A stretch of 64,000 bases of DNA from an uncultured Bacteroidales bacterium (GTDB lineage: Bacteria; Bacteroidota; Bacteroidia; Bacteroidales; UBA932): positions 147,497 through 211,496 of the forward strand of contig CALUTY010000005.1 of NCBI GenBank assembly GCA_944323825.1. Direction: 5' to 3'. A program made the position numbers and the translations under genes. A model generated the notes under the pieces. The model saw only the letters and a program-made list of their open reading frames with translations. It had not been told where the DNA came from and made no database searches. Below are positions 8,816 through 17,858 of this stretch, piece after piece; positions within the stretch are counted from its first letter, which is position 1; every line of letters begins with the position of its first letter.

Positions 8816-8875
8816 TTGTCGTTTCTTTATCACGAGGCGGCATATATGCAAAAACCGTACAGATTCCGCACAGTG

Positions 8876-9334
8876 TCATTCATGTTCCGCCAGCCTTTTT
8901 CCCGCAAGAGCCTCATATTTCGTCCCCGGGCGGCCATAATTGGCATACGGATGGATTGATATGCCTCCGCGCGGCGTGAAGAAACCCGTCACTTCGATGT
9001 ATTTCGGATCCATCAGCCTGATAAGGTCCTTCATTATCTTGTTCACGCAGTCCTCGTGGAAATCACCGTGGTTCCTATAGCTGAAAAGATAGAGCTTCAG
9101 GCTCTTGCTCTCCACCATCTTCACATCCGGGATATAGCTTATGCGTATCTCCGCAAAGTCCGGTTGCCCGGTGATGGGGCAGAGGCTTGTGAATTCCGGG
9201 CAGTTGAACCTGACCCAATAATCATTGTCCTGATGCCGGTTCTCGAAGGTCTCCAGCACTTCAGGAGCATAGTCGCTCCTGTATTCCGTCTTTTTTCCGA
9301 GGGACTTCAGACCCTCATTCTCCCTGTTTTCCAT
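8876..9334 (-). CDS. queF: preQ0 reductase (7-cyano-7-deazaguanine reductase)
   Basis: A 152-residue unimodular (YkvM-type) QueF of the T-fold. It has the catalytic Cys in [15 protein letters not shown], the ESKSLKLYL motif that binds substrate and NADPH, and the downstream FHED. It reduces preQ0 to preQ1 with NADPH in queuosine synthesis. The frame extends upstream without an ATG; the ATG at 9334 gives a normal length and a 20-bp overlap with queC. With queC and the queuosine-precursor transporter it forms a que cluster under a candidate preQ1 riboswitch. Confidence 0.93.
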   Translation of the reverse strand: MENRENEGLKSLGKKTEYRSDYAPEVLETFENRHQDNDYWVRFNCPEFTSLCPITGQPDFAEIRISYIPDVKMVESKSLKLYLFSYRNHGDFHEDCVNKIMKDLIRLMDPKYIEVTGFFTPRGGISIHPYANYGRPGTKYEALAGKRLAEHE

Positions 9335-10019
9335 TTGTCTGCTTCTGTTGAAAATCGGTTTCCTTCTGTTGAAGATATTTTTCCAGACCGGCACGGCGGA
9401 GCCTGCAGGCAGGGCAATGCCCGCATCCGTCGCCCGGGATGCCGTTGTAGCATGTCAATGTTTCGTTCCTGATGATTTCCAGCACGCCCAACTCATCGGC
9501 AAGTGCCCAGGTCTGCGCCTTGTCAAGCCACATCAGCGGGGTATGTATCACAAACTGCTCGTCCATTGCAAGATTGATGGTGACATTCAGCGACCTGATG
9601 AAAGAGTCCCTGCAGTCAGGATAGCCGCTGAAATCCGTCTGTGAAACCCCTGTGACGATATTCATGATGCCGTGCTCCCTTGCATGCACTGCGGCTATGC
9701 TCAGGAAAAACAGGTTCCTCCCCGGGACAAAAGTATTGGGGAACGAGCCTTCCGGCTTTTCCTCGTCCATAGTGATTGTCGGGTCGGTCAAAGAATTGCT
9801 TCCGAGCCGCCCGATGAGCGGGACATCCATCAGAGCAAGACTGACTCCCGCCTTTTCCGCCAATGCGGCGGCCATCTTCACCTCCAGGCTATGTTTCTGC
9901 CCGTATGTGAATGTGATTGCCTGCACTTCCTTGAAATGCTTCAATGCCCAGAAGAGGCAGGTGGAAGAATCCTGGCCGCCGCTGAACACTACAAGTGCCT
10001 TTTCTTTGTCTAACTTCAT
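9315..10019 (-). CDS. queC: 7-cyano-7-deazaguanine synthase
   Basis: A 234-residue PP-loop ATPase. [10 protein letters not shown] near residue 12 is the ATP-binding PP-loop (Q replaces the usual M/L), and the zinc site is [19 protein letters not shown] near the C-terminus. It converts 7-carboxy-7-deazaguanine to preQ0 with ammonia and ATP. The C-terminal tail is Gln/Lys-rich ([16 protein letters not shown]). An ATG at 10019 two bases past the transporter stop is chosen over an upstream TTG. Confidence 0.93.
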   Translation of the reverse strand: MKLDKEKALVVFSGGQDSSTCLFWALKHFKEVQAITFTYGQKHSLEVKMAAALAEKAGVSLALMDVPLIGRLGSNSLTDPTITMDEEKPEGSFPNTFVPGRNLFFLSIAAVHAREHGIMNIVTGVSQTDFSGYPDCRDSFIRSLNVTINLAMDEQFVIHTPLMWLDKAQTWALADELGVLEIIRNETLTCYNGIPGDGCGHCPACRLRRAGLEKYLQQKETDFQQKQTNGKQGE

Positions 10020-10021
10020 AT

Positions 10022-10771
10022 TCAAATATCGGTTATCCGGAATGGGTTGTATGAAATGTCCGAGTCGAATGTGTCAACGCCCTCATATCTCTTGACCGCA
10101 CGGACGACGGCATTGGTCACAGGCAGGATCACCACCTCGTATGCCGTCTTCAGCACAATCTGCAGGAGCATCAGCCTCAGCATGTTTTCAGCCCCTATGC
10201 CCCAGAATGCTATCGGGAAGAAAATCAGGGAATCAACGGTCTCCCCGCAGACAGACGACACCACCGCCCTCACGGAAAATCTCCTGCCCTCTGATGCCAC
10301 CTTCATCCGGCTCATGACGTATGCATTGACTGTGGAGCCTGCAAGAAAAGCCAGCAGGGAGGCAAGCGTGACCCTCGGGGCGAGGGCAAAGATATAGTCA
10401 AAATGCTCTCCTCCATCCCAGAACGGGGCCGCAGGCAGAAGACGCACGATCTGGGCCATGGCCACCACGAAGAAGTTCATGGCAAAGCCCGTCCAGATGA
10501 CGAGCCGGGCTTTTTTGTAGCCCCATACCTCGACTATGCAGTCATTTATGATGTATGACACCGGAAAGATGAGGACACCGCCGGTCAACGCAAGCGGACC
10601 GGCAGCAAATACCTTTGTCTCAAAAAGATTGGATGCTATCAGGCACACATTGAACACAATGGCCATCAGCACGAACGGAACGGACAGCATCGTGCGCTGC
10701 CCCGGGCTGCCGCCCGAAACCCTCCGGCGGACCTGCAGCCCGTCGGACGGCAGATTGGATTTTTTCTGCAT
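10022..10771 (-). CDS. Queuosine precursor transporter (VUT/YhhQ family)
   Basis: A 249-residue polytopic membrane protein of the YhhQ/VUT family (PF02592), with about six helices. Motifs include [34 protein letters not shown] and the late [20 protein letters not shown]. The family imports queuosine precursors such as preQ0 and preQ1. Gene context (queC and queF directly downstream, candidate preQ1-I riboswitch directly upstream) supports this role strongly. The ATG at 10771 is chosen because the riboswitch tail ends 3 nt before it; the frame is open to a GTG at 10801 that would run through the aptamer. Confidence 0.9.
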   Translation of the reverse strand: MQKKSNLPSDGLQVRRRVSGGSPGQRTMLSVPFVLMAIVFNVCLIASNLFETKVFAAGPLALTGGVLIFPVSYIINDCIVEVWGYKKARLVIWTGFAMNFFVVAMAQIVRLLPAAPFWDGGEHFDYIFALAPRVTLASLLAFLAGSTVNAYVMSRMKVASEGRRFSVRAVVSSVCGETVDSLIFFPIAFWGIGAENMLRLMLLQIVLKTAYEVVILPVTNAVVRAVKRYEGVDTFDSDISYNPFRITDI

Positions 10772-10774
10772 TTT

Positions 10775-10804
10775 CTTGTTTTTTAAGTGGTTACCAAGCA
10801 CACT
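10775..10804 (-). promoter_or_regulatory. Candidate preQ1-I riboswitch
   Basis: On the minus strand: P1 5' arm AGUG (10804-10801), UG, CUUG (10798-10795), GUAAC (10794-10790), P1 3' arm CACU (10789-10786), an A-rich linker UAAAAAA, then CAAG (10778-10775). CUUG and CAAG are perfect complements and would form the P2 pseudoknot; the C at 10790 matches the preQ1-binding cytosine that ends the UAAC of the T. tengcongensis aptamer. The order of parts is that of the known preQ1-I H-type pseudoknot. CAAG ends 3 nt before the transporter ATG, so ligand binding would hide the start region: translational control. P1 is only 4 bp, which is short. Confidence 0.8.
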
Positions 10805-10810
10805 GACACC

Positions 10811-10834
10811 GCAGGCACAGACTGCCTGCAGGCA
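10811..10834 (-). other. Hairpin or palindrome after prfA
   Basis: GCAGGCA at 10811-10817 pairs with 10823-10829 (loop of 5), and TGCCTGCAGGCA at 10823-10834 is itself a perfect 12-bp palindrome, so two exclusive structures are possible. It lies right after the prfA stop and just upstream of the riboswitch. No T-run follows on the minus strand, so it is not a standard intrinsic terminator; it may protect the prfA mRNA 3' end or be a processing site. Confidence 0.4.
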
Positions 10835-10835
10835 A

Positions 10836-11921
10836 TTATTCCGCAGCCTTCAGACGCTCCGCATTCTCGGCTATCTGCAGCTGGTCCAGCACCTCCTGGA
10901 TGTCCCCGTCCATGAAGACAGGGAGATTATACATGGTGTAATTGATCCTGTGGTCCGTGACACGGGACTGAGGATAGTTGTATGTACGGATTTTCGCCGA
11001 GCGGTCACCGGTGGACACCATGGTCTTTCTCTTGGCGGAAATCTCGTTCAGATATTTTTCATACTCCATATTGTAGAGCCTGGTACGCAGCTCGGCAAGG
11101 GCCTTGTCAAAATTCTTCAGCTGTGACTTCTCGTCCTGGCACTGCACCACGATTCCGGATGGGATATGGGTGAGGCGGATGGCCGAATAGGTGGTATTGA
11201 CCGACTGTCCTCCCGGACCGGAGGAGCAGAATGTGTCCTTGCGGATATCATTCATGTTCAGTTCGATGTCGAACTCGTCAGCCTCAGGGAGCACTGCCAC
11301 GGATGCAGCGGAAGTATGCACCCTGCCCTGCGTTTCGGTCTGGGGCACACGCTGCACGCGGTGCACGCCCGACTCGTATTTGAGCACGCCGTAGACACCG
11401 TCACCGGACACCTTGAAGACTATCTCCTTAAAACCTCCGGCAGCGCCTTCAGACTGGTTCGTGACCTCCAGCTTCCATCCCCTGCGCTCCACATATTTGG
11501 AATACATACGGAAAAGGTCACCGGCAAAAATGGCTGCCTCGTCCCCGCCTGTGCCGCCACGGATTTCCATGATGGCATTCTTGCTGTCCTGAGGGTCGGC
11601 AGGAATCAGAAGCAGCTTTATGTTCTGCTCCATGTCCGGGATCTTCGGCTCTATCTCCGCAATCTCCTCCTTGGCCATTTCCCTCAGCTCCTCATCCTTC
11701 TCATGGGCGATTATGTCCTTCGCGGCCTCATAATCCTCCATCATCTTCTTGTATTCCTGCCCTGCCTTTATGATGGGGGCCAGTTCCTTGTACTCCTTAT
11801 TGAGCTGCACATATTTCTTCATGTCGGAAATCACCGCAGGGTCAGAAAGCTGGGCCTGCAGCGACTCGTATCTGTCCTGAAGTCCCAGGACCTTTTCAAG
11901 CAATGTATTGTTCTCTGCCAT
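10836..11921 (-). CDS. prfA: Peptide chain release factor 1
   Basis: A 361-residue class I release factor reading UAA and UAG. The GGQ loop that triggers peptide release is in [18 protein letters not shown] (near residue 228) and the N-terminal coiled coil and the recognition domain with GVHRVQRVP are present. Length is normal. The ATG at 11921 is preferred to a TTG three codons upstream. It lies 21 bp after the GNAT-like gene in the same direction. Confidence 0.96.
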   Translation of the reverse strand: MAENNTLLEKVLGLQDRYESLQAQLSDPAVISDMKKYVQLNKEYKELAPIIKAGQEYKKMMEDYEAAKDIIAHEKDEELREMAKEEIAEIEPKIPDMEQNIKLLLIPADPQDSKNAIMEIRGGTGGDEAAIFAGDLFRMYSKYVERRGWKLEVTNQSEGAAGGFKEIVFKVSGDGVYGVLKYESGVHRVQRVPQTETQGRVHTSAASVAVLPEADEFDIELNMNDIRKDTFCSSGPGGQSVNTTYSAIRLTHIPSGIVVQCQDEKSQLKNFDKALAELRTRLYNMEYEKYLNEISAKRKTMVSTGDRSAKIRTYNYPQSRVTDHRINYTMYNLPVFMDGDIQEVLDQLQIAENAERLKAAE

Positions 11922-11942
11922 AATGATCAATCAGATAAATTT

Positions 11943-13061
11943 TCAGATAGACTTGATGTAGCACCTTCTCCTCATGTAGAGCTCATGCTCATAACGGTCC
12001 CACACATTCACGGCAAGGTTGGTCTCTATCTGAGGGTTTGCAATGGCCCATTTCACTTCATTTTCCTGATATTTGCGGGCCATTATGCAGTGGAAGACGG
12101 ATGACACGCCTGTGTTCTGCCACTTCGGGGCAGCCCCGTTAAGCATCAGGTCTATCGTGTCGAACTTTTTCAGTGCCTTAAGGAAATGGATCCAGCCGAA
12201 CGGGAACATCGAGCCCTTTGCCTTCTGCAGCGCCTTGGAAATGCTCGGGAACGAAATCCCGAATGCCGCAATCTCCTTGTTCTCATCAAGGAGAAAACAG
12301 CACAGCCTTTTGTCAAGAAGCCCGATGGTCTGGGCAGCCTCTTCTTCTATCTCCTCATCGGTAAAAGGAACGAAATTATATACACTTTCCGCAAAACTCT
12401 CATTGTAGATGCGGAAAAACTCCCTCACAAGTGCCTTGTCGTGCTTCAGACTGTCTATGTCGCCCACAGTGAGACTATATCTTTCCTGGAGCCTCTCTGC
12501 AATCGCCGCCATCTTCGGCGGGACACCCTGGTCGGCCTTCATCTTGTACTGGAGCCAATCGCATTCCTTGACATAGCCGAGAGCGGTGACAAGGTCATTG
12601 TAATACGGATAATTGTAGATGCAGTTGAACGGAGCCAGATTCTCGAAGCCTTCCACAAGCATTCCCTGCTTTCCGAGGGTATTGTAATAGAGAGGGCCGT
12701 GTATCTCATTCATTCCCTGAGCCTTCGCCCATTTTTCCGCAGTGTCGAGCAGCAGCCTTGCGACCTCGATGTCGTTGATTGTATCAAACCATCCGAAGCG
12801 GGCCCTCTTTGTCCCGTACCTCTCATTGTACCTCGGATTTATCATGCCGCATATCCTTCCCACCACCTTCTTCCCGTCCATCGCAAGCCACATCACCCGA
12901 GTGCAATATTTCAGGGAAGCCACCTTTGTCAATGACTTCCTCTGGTCTGAATGGAGTGCAGGCACATATTGCGGACAATCCTTGTAAAGCTTGTCCGGAA
13001 ATGAAATGAACCTGTTCAGGTCCTTCTTTGTCTTGACTTCAACAATCCTGTAATCAGCCAT
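11943..13061 (-). CDS. GNAT-like acetyltransferase of unknown substrate
   Basis: A 372-residue protein from a family common in Bacteroidetes and annotated as GNAT-like. A single GNAT core seems to lie in the first half (residues about 5-180: DKLYKDCPQYVPAL, VVGRICGMINPRYNE, IHGPLYYNTLGKQGMLVEGF), with a second, more divergent half. No precise substrate can be given. It sits between tcdA and prfA in a leftward run and has its own weak promoter. Confidence 0.6.
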   Translation of the reverse strand: MADYRIVEVKTKKDLNRFISFPDKLYKDCPQYVPALHSDQRKSLTKVASLKYCTRVMWLAMDGKKVVGRICGMINPRYNERYGTKRARFGWFDTINDIEVARLLLDTAEKWAKAQGMNEIHGPLYYNTLGKQGMLVEGFENLAPFNCIYNYPYYNDLVTALGYVKECDWLQYKMKADQGVPPKMAAIAERLQERYSLTVGDIDSLKHDKALVREFFRIYNESFAESVYNFVPFTDEEIEEEAAQTIGLLDKRLCCFLLDENKEIAAFGISFPSISKALQKAKGSMFPFGWIHFLKALKKFDTIDLMLNGAAPKWQNTGVSSVFHCIMARKYQENEVKWAIANPQIETNLAVNVWDRYEHELYMRRRCYIKSI

Positions 13062-13124
13062 TGTCCAATGAATTAAATTAATGCCAACCCGTCGGGTCCG
13101 TCATGCCCGGCTCCAGGCAAAATG

Positions 13125-13132
13125 CAAAAATA
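13125..13132 (-). promoter_or_regulatory. Candidate -7 box for the GNAT-like gene
   Basis: Minus-strand TATTTTTG, about 63 bp from the ATG at 13061. A TTG 17 bp upstream could be a poor -33. The leader includes a small palindrome, ACCCG-T-CGGGT at 13087-13097. Confidence 0.4.
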
Positions 13133-13144
13133 CGAAAAAACCGC

Positions 13145-13939
13145 TCAATCAATGAATTTTTCTTCACTTTCATCGGAGCCTGCTGCTTCATGTCCAGGCG
13201 CAGAAGATACGGACGGGCTCCCGAGCAGATGGGTTATGGCAGCCTGGGCACAGATGCATCCGAAGACTGCCGGCATATAGGAAACCGTGCCCACAGTCGA
13301 CTTCTTGTTCCTTCCGTCACATTCCACTATCGCGGACTTCACGGGAAGCTCTTCCGAAAACACCACCTTGAAACCCTTTCTGATGCCCATCCTCCTCAGA
13401 CGCTTGCGTACCACGAAAGCGAGAGGACAGTTGAATGACTTGGATATATCTGTGAGGCGTACCTTGGTCGCATCGAACTTCGCCCCCGCCCCCATCGATG
13501 ACACAAGGGGAATATGGCTGTCCATGCAGTACTTGATCAGGGCCATCTTCGGCGACAGGGTGTCGATGGCATCCACAAGGAAATCAATTCTGTGCCCGGA
13601 GAGGACAGACGCCACCGTGTCCACATCCAGATATTCCTTTATGACGGTGAGGTCAAGCTCCGGATTGATGTCCAGAAGCCTTTCCCTGAGCACATCGCAT
13701 TTCGGCCTCCCTATGGTCGAATCGAGGGCGAGAATCTGCCTGTTCTTGTTCGTGACCGACACTTCGTCGCTGTCCAGTATGAGCAGGTGCCCGGCTCCGG
13801 CCCTCACAATCATCTCCGCCGCATATCCGCCGACGCCTCCGACTCCTATCACAGCGACATGGGCCTCTTCCAGCCGTTTCAGCCCGTCCTCCCCGGCCAT
13901 CATCCGGGTCCGTTCCTTCCAGTCTTCCGTCATTCTCAC
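13145..13939 (-). CDS. tcdA: tRNA threonylcarbamoyladenosine dehydratase
   Basis: A 264-residue ThiF/E1-like protein. The nucleotide-binding VIGVGGVGGYAAEMIVRAG is near residue 30, followed by DSDEVSVTNKNRQ and DAIDTLSPKMALI, typical of TcdA/CsdL. It converts t6A at tRNA position 37 to its cyclic form with ATP. Length is normal; the acidic Ser/Glu-rich C-terminus is a lineage tail. It overlaps mazG by 4 bp (ATGA). Confidence 0.9.
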   Translation of the reverse strand: MRMTEDWKERTRMMAGEDGLKRLEEAHVAVIGVGGVGGYAAEMIVRAGAGHLLILDSDEVSVTNKNRQILALDSTIGRPKCDVLRERLLDINPELDLTVIKEYLDVDTVASVLSGHRIDFLVDAIDTLSPKMALIKYCMDSHIPLVSSMGAGAKFDATKVRLTDISKSFNCPLAFVVRKRLRRMGIRKGFKVVFSEELPVKSAIVECDGRNKKSTVGTVSYMPAVFGCICAQAAITHLLGSPSVSSAPGHEAAGSDESEEKFID

Positions 13940-14757
13940 TCCTTTTCTTTGGCCTTGGCCTCATCCCAGAGCTCATCCATCTCCGCGAGAGTCATGTCCT
14001 TCAGACTGCGCCCCTGCCGTATCGTATGTTCTTCGAGATAGGTGAAGCGTCTTTTGAACTTGGCGCATGTGCGCTCAAGGGCAGTGTCAGGGTTAAGACC
14101 GTAGAGTCTGGCGGCATTCACCACGGCGAAAAGATAGTCGCCCAGTTCGTTTTCCGCCCTGTCATAAGCGGCCTTGCGTGACTCCCCGTCCTGAGCCTTC
14201 TCCATCGCGTCAAGCTCGGCCTGATATTCGCCAAGCTCCTCCTTGACCTTGTCCCACACCTGCGACTTCTCTTCCCAGTCAAAGCCGACACCCCTGGCCT
14301 TGTCCTGCATCCTGTATGCCTTCAGAAGCGGCGGCAGAGTGTCCGGCACCCCGGAAAGCACCCTCTTGTTCCCGTCCTTCTCCTTCATCTTCAGCATCTC
14401 CCAGTTCTTCACCACCTCGGCGGAATCAGCCACCTCAGCCGACGAGAACACATGCGGATGACGGTATATCAACTTGTCACACAGGAAATTGATGACATCA
14501 ACGATATCGTATGTCCCATTCTCCTCCCCTATCTTCGCATAGAAGAGCACATGCAGGAGCACATCCCCGAGCTCTTTGGAAATGTTATGGTCATCCCCTT
14601 TAAGTATGGCATCGCTCAGCTCATACACTTCCTCGATGGTCTGCGGACGCAGCGATTCCGTAGTCTGCTCCCTGTCCCAGGGGCATTTTACACGCAGTTC
14701 GTCCAGAATGTCAAGTATCCTTCCGAAGGCGGCGAGCTTCTCTTCCCTTGATTTCAT
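13936..14757 (-). CDS. mazG: Nucleoside triphosphate pyrophosphohydrolase
   Basis: A 273-residue MazG with two tandem all-alpha NTP-pyrophosphatase repeats: the first has CPWDREQTTESLRPQTIEEVYEL and EELGD-like metal ligands (SKELGDVLLHVLF near 62), the second ENELGDYLFAVVNAARLYG near 210. It hydrolyses NTPs and dNTPs to monophosphates, cleaning the pool or lowering ppGpp. A perfect promoter lies just upstream. First gene of the leftward run that includes tcdA. Confidence 0.93.
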   Translation of the reverse strand: MKSREEKLAAFGRILDILDELRVKCPWDREQTTESLRPQTIEEVYELSDAILKGDDHNISKELGDVLLHVLFYAKIGEENGTYDIVDVINFLCDKLIYRHPHVFSSAEVADSAEVVKNWEMLKMKEKDGNKRVLSGVPDTLPPLLKAYRMQDKARGVGFDWEEKSQVWDKVKEELGEYQAELDAMEKAQDGESRKAAYDRAENELGDYLFAVVNAARLYGLNPDTALERTCAKFKRRFTYLEEHTIRQGRSLKDMTLAEMDELWDEAKAKEKE

Positions 14758-14779
14758 CTTCTCATGATTTTATGCCCCG

Positions 14780-14810
14780 CAAAGTTACAATATTAACACA
14801 ATCCTTCAAA
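14780..14810 (-). promoter_or_regulatory. Promoter of mazG
   Basis: On the minus strand TTTG (14810-14807), a 19-bp spacer and TAACTTTG (14787-14780) fit the Bacteroidota primary sigma promoter exactly. The -7 box is 23 bp from the mazG ATG. Confidence 0.8.
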
Positions 14811-14947
14811 TTCTTTTGTCCACGGCCGTTTCCATACCAGGCACATCACCATGCGCCTTTTCAATGCACCGCAGCAAATAAAGGAAGGCAGACTGACGCA
14901 TTTTGCAGACAACTGTAAATAATTTTCAACAGGAAAAGGCTAAAAAG

Positions 14948-14978
14948 TTTCGGATTCAAACAACAAATGCTATATTTG
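14948..14978 (+). promoter_or_regulatory. Promoter of the CoA transferase gene
   Basis: TTTC (14948-14951), 19-bp spacer, TATATTTG (14971-14978). The leader to the ATG at 15030 is about 45 nt. The rest of the 272-bp divergent gap shows no gene or clear structure. Confidence 0.7.
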
Positions 14979-15029
14979 GCGAATCATTTCAAGAATTACA
15001 CAGGACAAATCGCATAATTGAAACAAAGA

Positions 15030-16331
15030 ATGAAAAAGGAAATCCGTTTCGTTTCGGCAGATGAGGCCGTAAGTGTCGTAAAATCAGGCGACCATATACA
15101 CCTGAGCAGCGTGGCCAGTGCACCGGGGATATTGATTGACGCCCTGTGCAGAAGGGGCGAAAGCGGGGAGCTGAAGAATGTGAAGATACATCACCTGCAT
15201 ACCGAAGGGGATGCACCGTACACGGACCCGAAATTTGACGGAGTATTCTTCCACCAGGCATTCTTTGTGGGAGCGAATGTGCGCAAGAGCGTCCAGAGCG
15301 GGTATTCGGACTACATCCCGGTGCTCCTGAGCGAAACCCAGAAGCTTTACCGCTGCGGGGCACTCCCATGCGATGTGGCGATGATACAGGTATGCCCGCC
15401 GGACAGGCACGGCTTCGTTTCGCTCGGTACATCAGTAGATGCGACGCTTGCCGCCATAGAATGCGCCAGAACGGTAATCGCAGTGGTCAACCCCAATGTG
15501 CCGAGAGCCTGGGGACAGGCCATGATCCCGCTCGACATGATAGACATCTTCGTGGAAGACGACACTCCTCTGAAAGAAGCCCATTTCAGCAAGCCTGACG
15601 AAGTCGAGACTGCCATCGGAAAGCACTGCGCGGAACTCATAGAAGACGGTGCCTGCCTCCAGATGGGCATAGGAGCCATCCCGAATGCGGTTCTGGCCCA
15701 GCTCGGAGGGCACAAAGACCTCGGGATACATACCGAAATGTTTGCGGACGGAGTCCTCTCCCTTGTAGAAAAAGGAGTCATCAACGGCTCGAACAAAGGA
15801 ATAGACAAGGGCAAGATGGTATCCACCTTCCTTATGGGTTCAAAGGAATGTTATGACTTCATTGACGATAATCCGATGGTGTCCATGATGGATGTGGGAT
15901 ATACCAATGACCCGTACACAATAGCGAAGAATCCGAAGACAACGGCGATAAATTCAGCCCTGCAGGTGGATCTGACCGGACAGGTGTGCGCCGACTCGCT
16001 CGGGACAAAATTCTACTCCGGGACAGGGGGCCAGGTGGATTTCGTGTACGGAGCCTCCCTGTCACAAGGCGGAAAGGCCATAATAGCCATGCCTTCATGT
16101 ACAAAACGGGGCGAAAGCAAGATTGCCCCTACCCTTCTCCAGGGTGCAGGCGTGGTCACATCAAGAGCACACATACACTGGTTCGTGACGGAATACGGGG
16201 CAGTAGACCTCTATGGCAAGTCCCTGCAGGAGAGGGCAAAGCTCGTCATAAGCGTGGCTCATCCGGAGCACAGGGAAATGCTTGACAGGGCCGCCTTCGA
16301 ACGGTTCGGACCGCACTACTACCATTTCTAA
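15030..16331 (+). CDS. Acetyl-CoA hydrolase/CoA transferase family protein
   Basis: A 433-residue class I CoA transferase of the Cat1/4-hydroxybutyrate CoA-transferase group: N-terminal part with DHIHLSSVASAPGILIDAL, then NPNVPRAWGQAMIP, LQMGIGAIPNAVLAQLG, and the C-terminal half with FYSGTGGQVDFVYGASLS and EYGAVDLYGKSLQERAKLVI. It likely exchanges CoA between acetate and another short acid such as succinate or butyrate, linking to the ackA-ptb-buk genes 12 kb away. The exact acid pair is not readable. The ATG at 15030 is preferred to a TTG four codons upstream. Confidence 0.85.
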   Translation: MKKEIRFVSADEAVSVVKSGDHIHLSSVASAPGILIDALCRRGESGELKNVKIHHLHTEGDAPYTDPKFDGVFFHQAFFVGANVRKSVQSGYSDYIPVLLSETQKLYRCGALPCDVAMIQVCPPDRHGFVSLGTSVDATLAAIECARTVIAVVNPNVPRAWGQAMIPLDMIDIFVEDDTPLKEAHFSKPDEVETAIGKHCAELIEDGACLQMGIGAIPNAVLAQLGGHKDLGIHTEMFADGVLSLVEKGVINGSNKGIDKGKMVSTFLMGSKECYDFIDDNPMVSMMDVGYTNDPYTIAKNPKTTAINSALQVDLTGQVCADSLGTKFYSGTGGQVDFVYGASLSQGGKAIIAMPSCTKRGESKIAPTLLQGAGVVTSRAHIHWFVTEYGAVDLYGKSLQERAKLVISVAHPEHREMLDRAAFERFGPHYYHF

Positions 16332-16340
16332 AATCGGGAT

Positions 16341-16838
16341 CTATGCATGGTCTTTCTTTGTCAGGTCAGCGACCTGCGCTCCGACATATCCTATGATGTC
16401 GGCCGGGGCGATCTTGAACTGGAGACCACGGACACCGGCACTGACATAAATATACGGAAAATCAAGGGCAGTGGAATGGAAATAGGTCGGAAACGGCTTC
16501 TTCATGCCCACAGGAGAGCAGCCGCCCCGGATGTAGCCGGTGAGAGGAAGCAGTTCCTTCATCGGAATCAGGTCGCACTTCTTGTTGCCCGAAACCTTTG
16601 CCGCAGCCTTCAGGTCCACTTCCGTGTCACCCGGAACCACACACACGAAATGCCCGGTCCTGTCACCCGCCAGGACCAGGGTCTTGAACACCTGTTCTAT
16701 CGGCTCACCCAACTGTGATGCTATATGCCCTGCGGCAAGATCATTCTCATCCACCTCATAAGGTATCAGTTCATAGCCTATCCCCGCCTTGTCCAGCAGA
16801 CGGGCCGCATTTGTCTTTTCTGTCTTTCCTTTTTTCAT
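16341..16838 (-). CDS. ybaK: Cys-tRNA(Pro)/Cys-tRNA(Cys) deacylase, YbaK type
   Basis: A 165-residue YbaK/EbsC protein that edits mischarged tRNA(Pro). It has AARLLDKAGIGYELIPYEV at the start, VFKTLVLAGDRTGHFVCVVPGD, KAAAKVSGNKKCDLIP with the conserved lysine, and GYIRGGCSPVGMKKPFPTYF. Full length. It converges on the CoA transferase with a 9-bp gap and no visible terminator. Confidence 0.9.
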   Translation of the reverse strand: MKKGKTEKTNAARLLDKAGIGYELIPYEVDENDLAAGHIASQLGEPIEQVFKTLVLAGDRTGHFVCVVPGDTEVDLKAAAKVSGNKKCDLIPMKELLPLTGYIRGGCSPVGMKKPFPTYFHSTALDFPYIYVSAGVRGLQFKIAPADIIGYVGAQVADLTKKDHA

Positions 16839-16868
16839 CTTATTTTCCCGGCCGGAAGAAATTAAATC

Positions 16869-17732
16869 CTATTTTTCCATATAGGCCTCAAAACGTCTTG
16901 CACTGTTAAGCTCGGCTTCCTTAGTGGATGCAGCGACGATTTCGGTCTTTATCCGTGATGCAGGCTTTGAAATGATACGCACCATGTCATCAGTCTTTTC
17001 AGGAGCATCGAAATCAGACTTGCTGAAAAACATGCCTCCGCCCACAGGACAAGGGTCGGACGAAACATCTGCAGGATGCACACCCCAGACGCAGATGTAT
17101 TCCTCGCCGCAGATGACCTTCTCGCCCTCATGCCAGTTCACGCCGGTCAGGAAGCGTACCTTCTTCCCGTTGAGTTCCTCTGCCGTTACAGTCGCATTAC
17201 GGGTCTTGGTGGTCACATCCACCCTCACTCTGACATCCACGGTGTCCCCGGCATAAGGCACCCCGTATGAAATCATTTCGGCAAATGCGCCCTTCTTTGT
17301 CTCGCCCACACGGGCCCTGCGGCCTTTTGTAGCCACAAGCTTGACCTCATTGTTCCCGTCCCAGAGGGCTATGCCGCCGAGACCTACGGTGTTCCCCACC
17401 TTATATTCATCGCAGCCAAGGCCGTATGCCTCCTGGTCCTCTGCGCTCGGATACCATCTGTATTTTTCAAGCTCCATACCCCGTCCTGTCTTGGAATACA
17501 CATCAATGGCGCCGCTGTCATTGAAATATATCCTCAACGCCATGTGGGTATTCTCGACTGCCGGGCCATGATGTCCTACAGTCTTGTACTCATTTCCGGA
17601 TTCCGAAAATATCTCTTCGACCTGTACTCCGTCGGACTTCCAGAAAAGGCTCTTTGCCGTCTGGGCATGAAGGGCATTCCCGGAAAGCAGGCATGCTGAT
17701 GCAAGTATTATGGAAAACGCTGTCTTCTTCAT
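16869..17732 (-). CDS. Secreted DUF4861-like protein
   Basis: A 287-residue protein with a clear signal peptide (SIILASACLLSGNALHAQ). The body reads as DUF4861: VGHHGPAVENTHMALRIYFNDSGAIDVYSKTG near the N-terminus, GLGGIALWDGN and a C-terminal beta-rich part with CVWGVHPAD. The family is found in Bacteroidetes, often with carbohydrate-related genes, and has no established activity. Here it has no sugar-use genes beside it. Probably periplasmic. Confidence 0.65.
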   Translation of the reverse strand: MKKTAFSIILASACLLSGNALHAQTAKSLFWKSDGVQVEEIFSESGNEYKTVGHHGPAVENTHMALRIYFNDSGAIDVYSKTGRGMELEKYRWYPSAEDQEAYGLGCDEYKVGNTVGLGGIALWDGNNEVKLVATKGRRARVGETKKGAFAEMISYGVPYAGDTVDVRVRVDVTTKTRNATVTAEELNGKKVRFLTGVNWHEGEKVICGEEYICVWGVHPADVSSDPCPVGGGMFFSKSDFDAPEKTDDMVRIISKPASRIKTEIVAASTKEAELNSARRFEAYMEK

Positions 17733-17742
17733 AGAACTGTAC

Positions 17743-17750
17743 CAAAATTA
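17743..17750 (-). promoter_or_regulatory. Candidate -7 box for the DUF4861-like gene
   Basis: Minus-strand TAATTTTG 11 bp from the ATG at 17732. The very short distance implies an almost leaderless mRNA, so this is weak. Confidence 0.3.
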
Positions 17751-17858
17751 CACTTATCCACAAAAGCCTCCAGAACTGTCATCCGACTGAAAACCACGAC
17801 TTTGACATCCACCGGAATGACACATGGGGTATTTTCACGAACAATCAATAAACATTCA

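Noticed and set aside
10811..10834. Intrinsic terminator after prfA
   Set aside because: The hairpin is good, but no T-run follows it on the minus strand.
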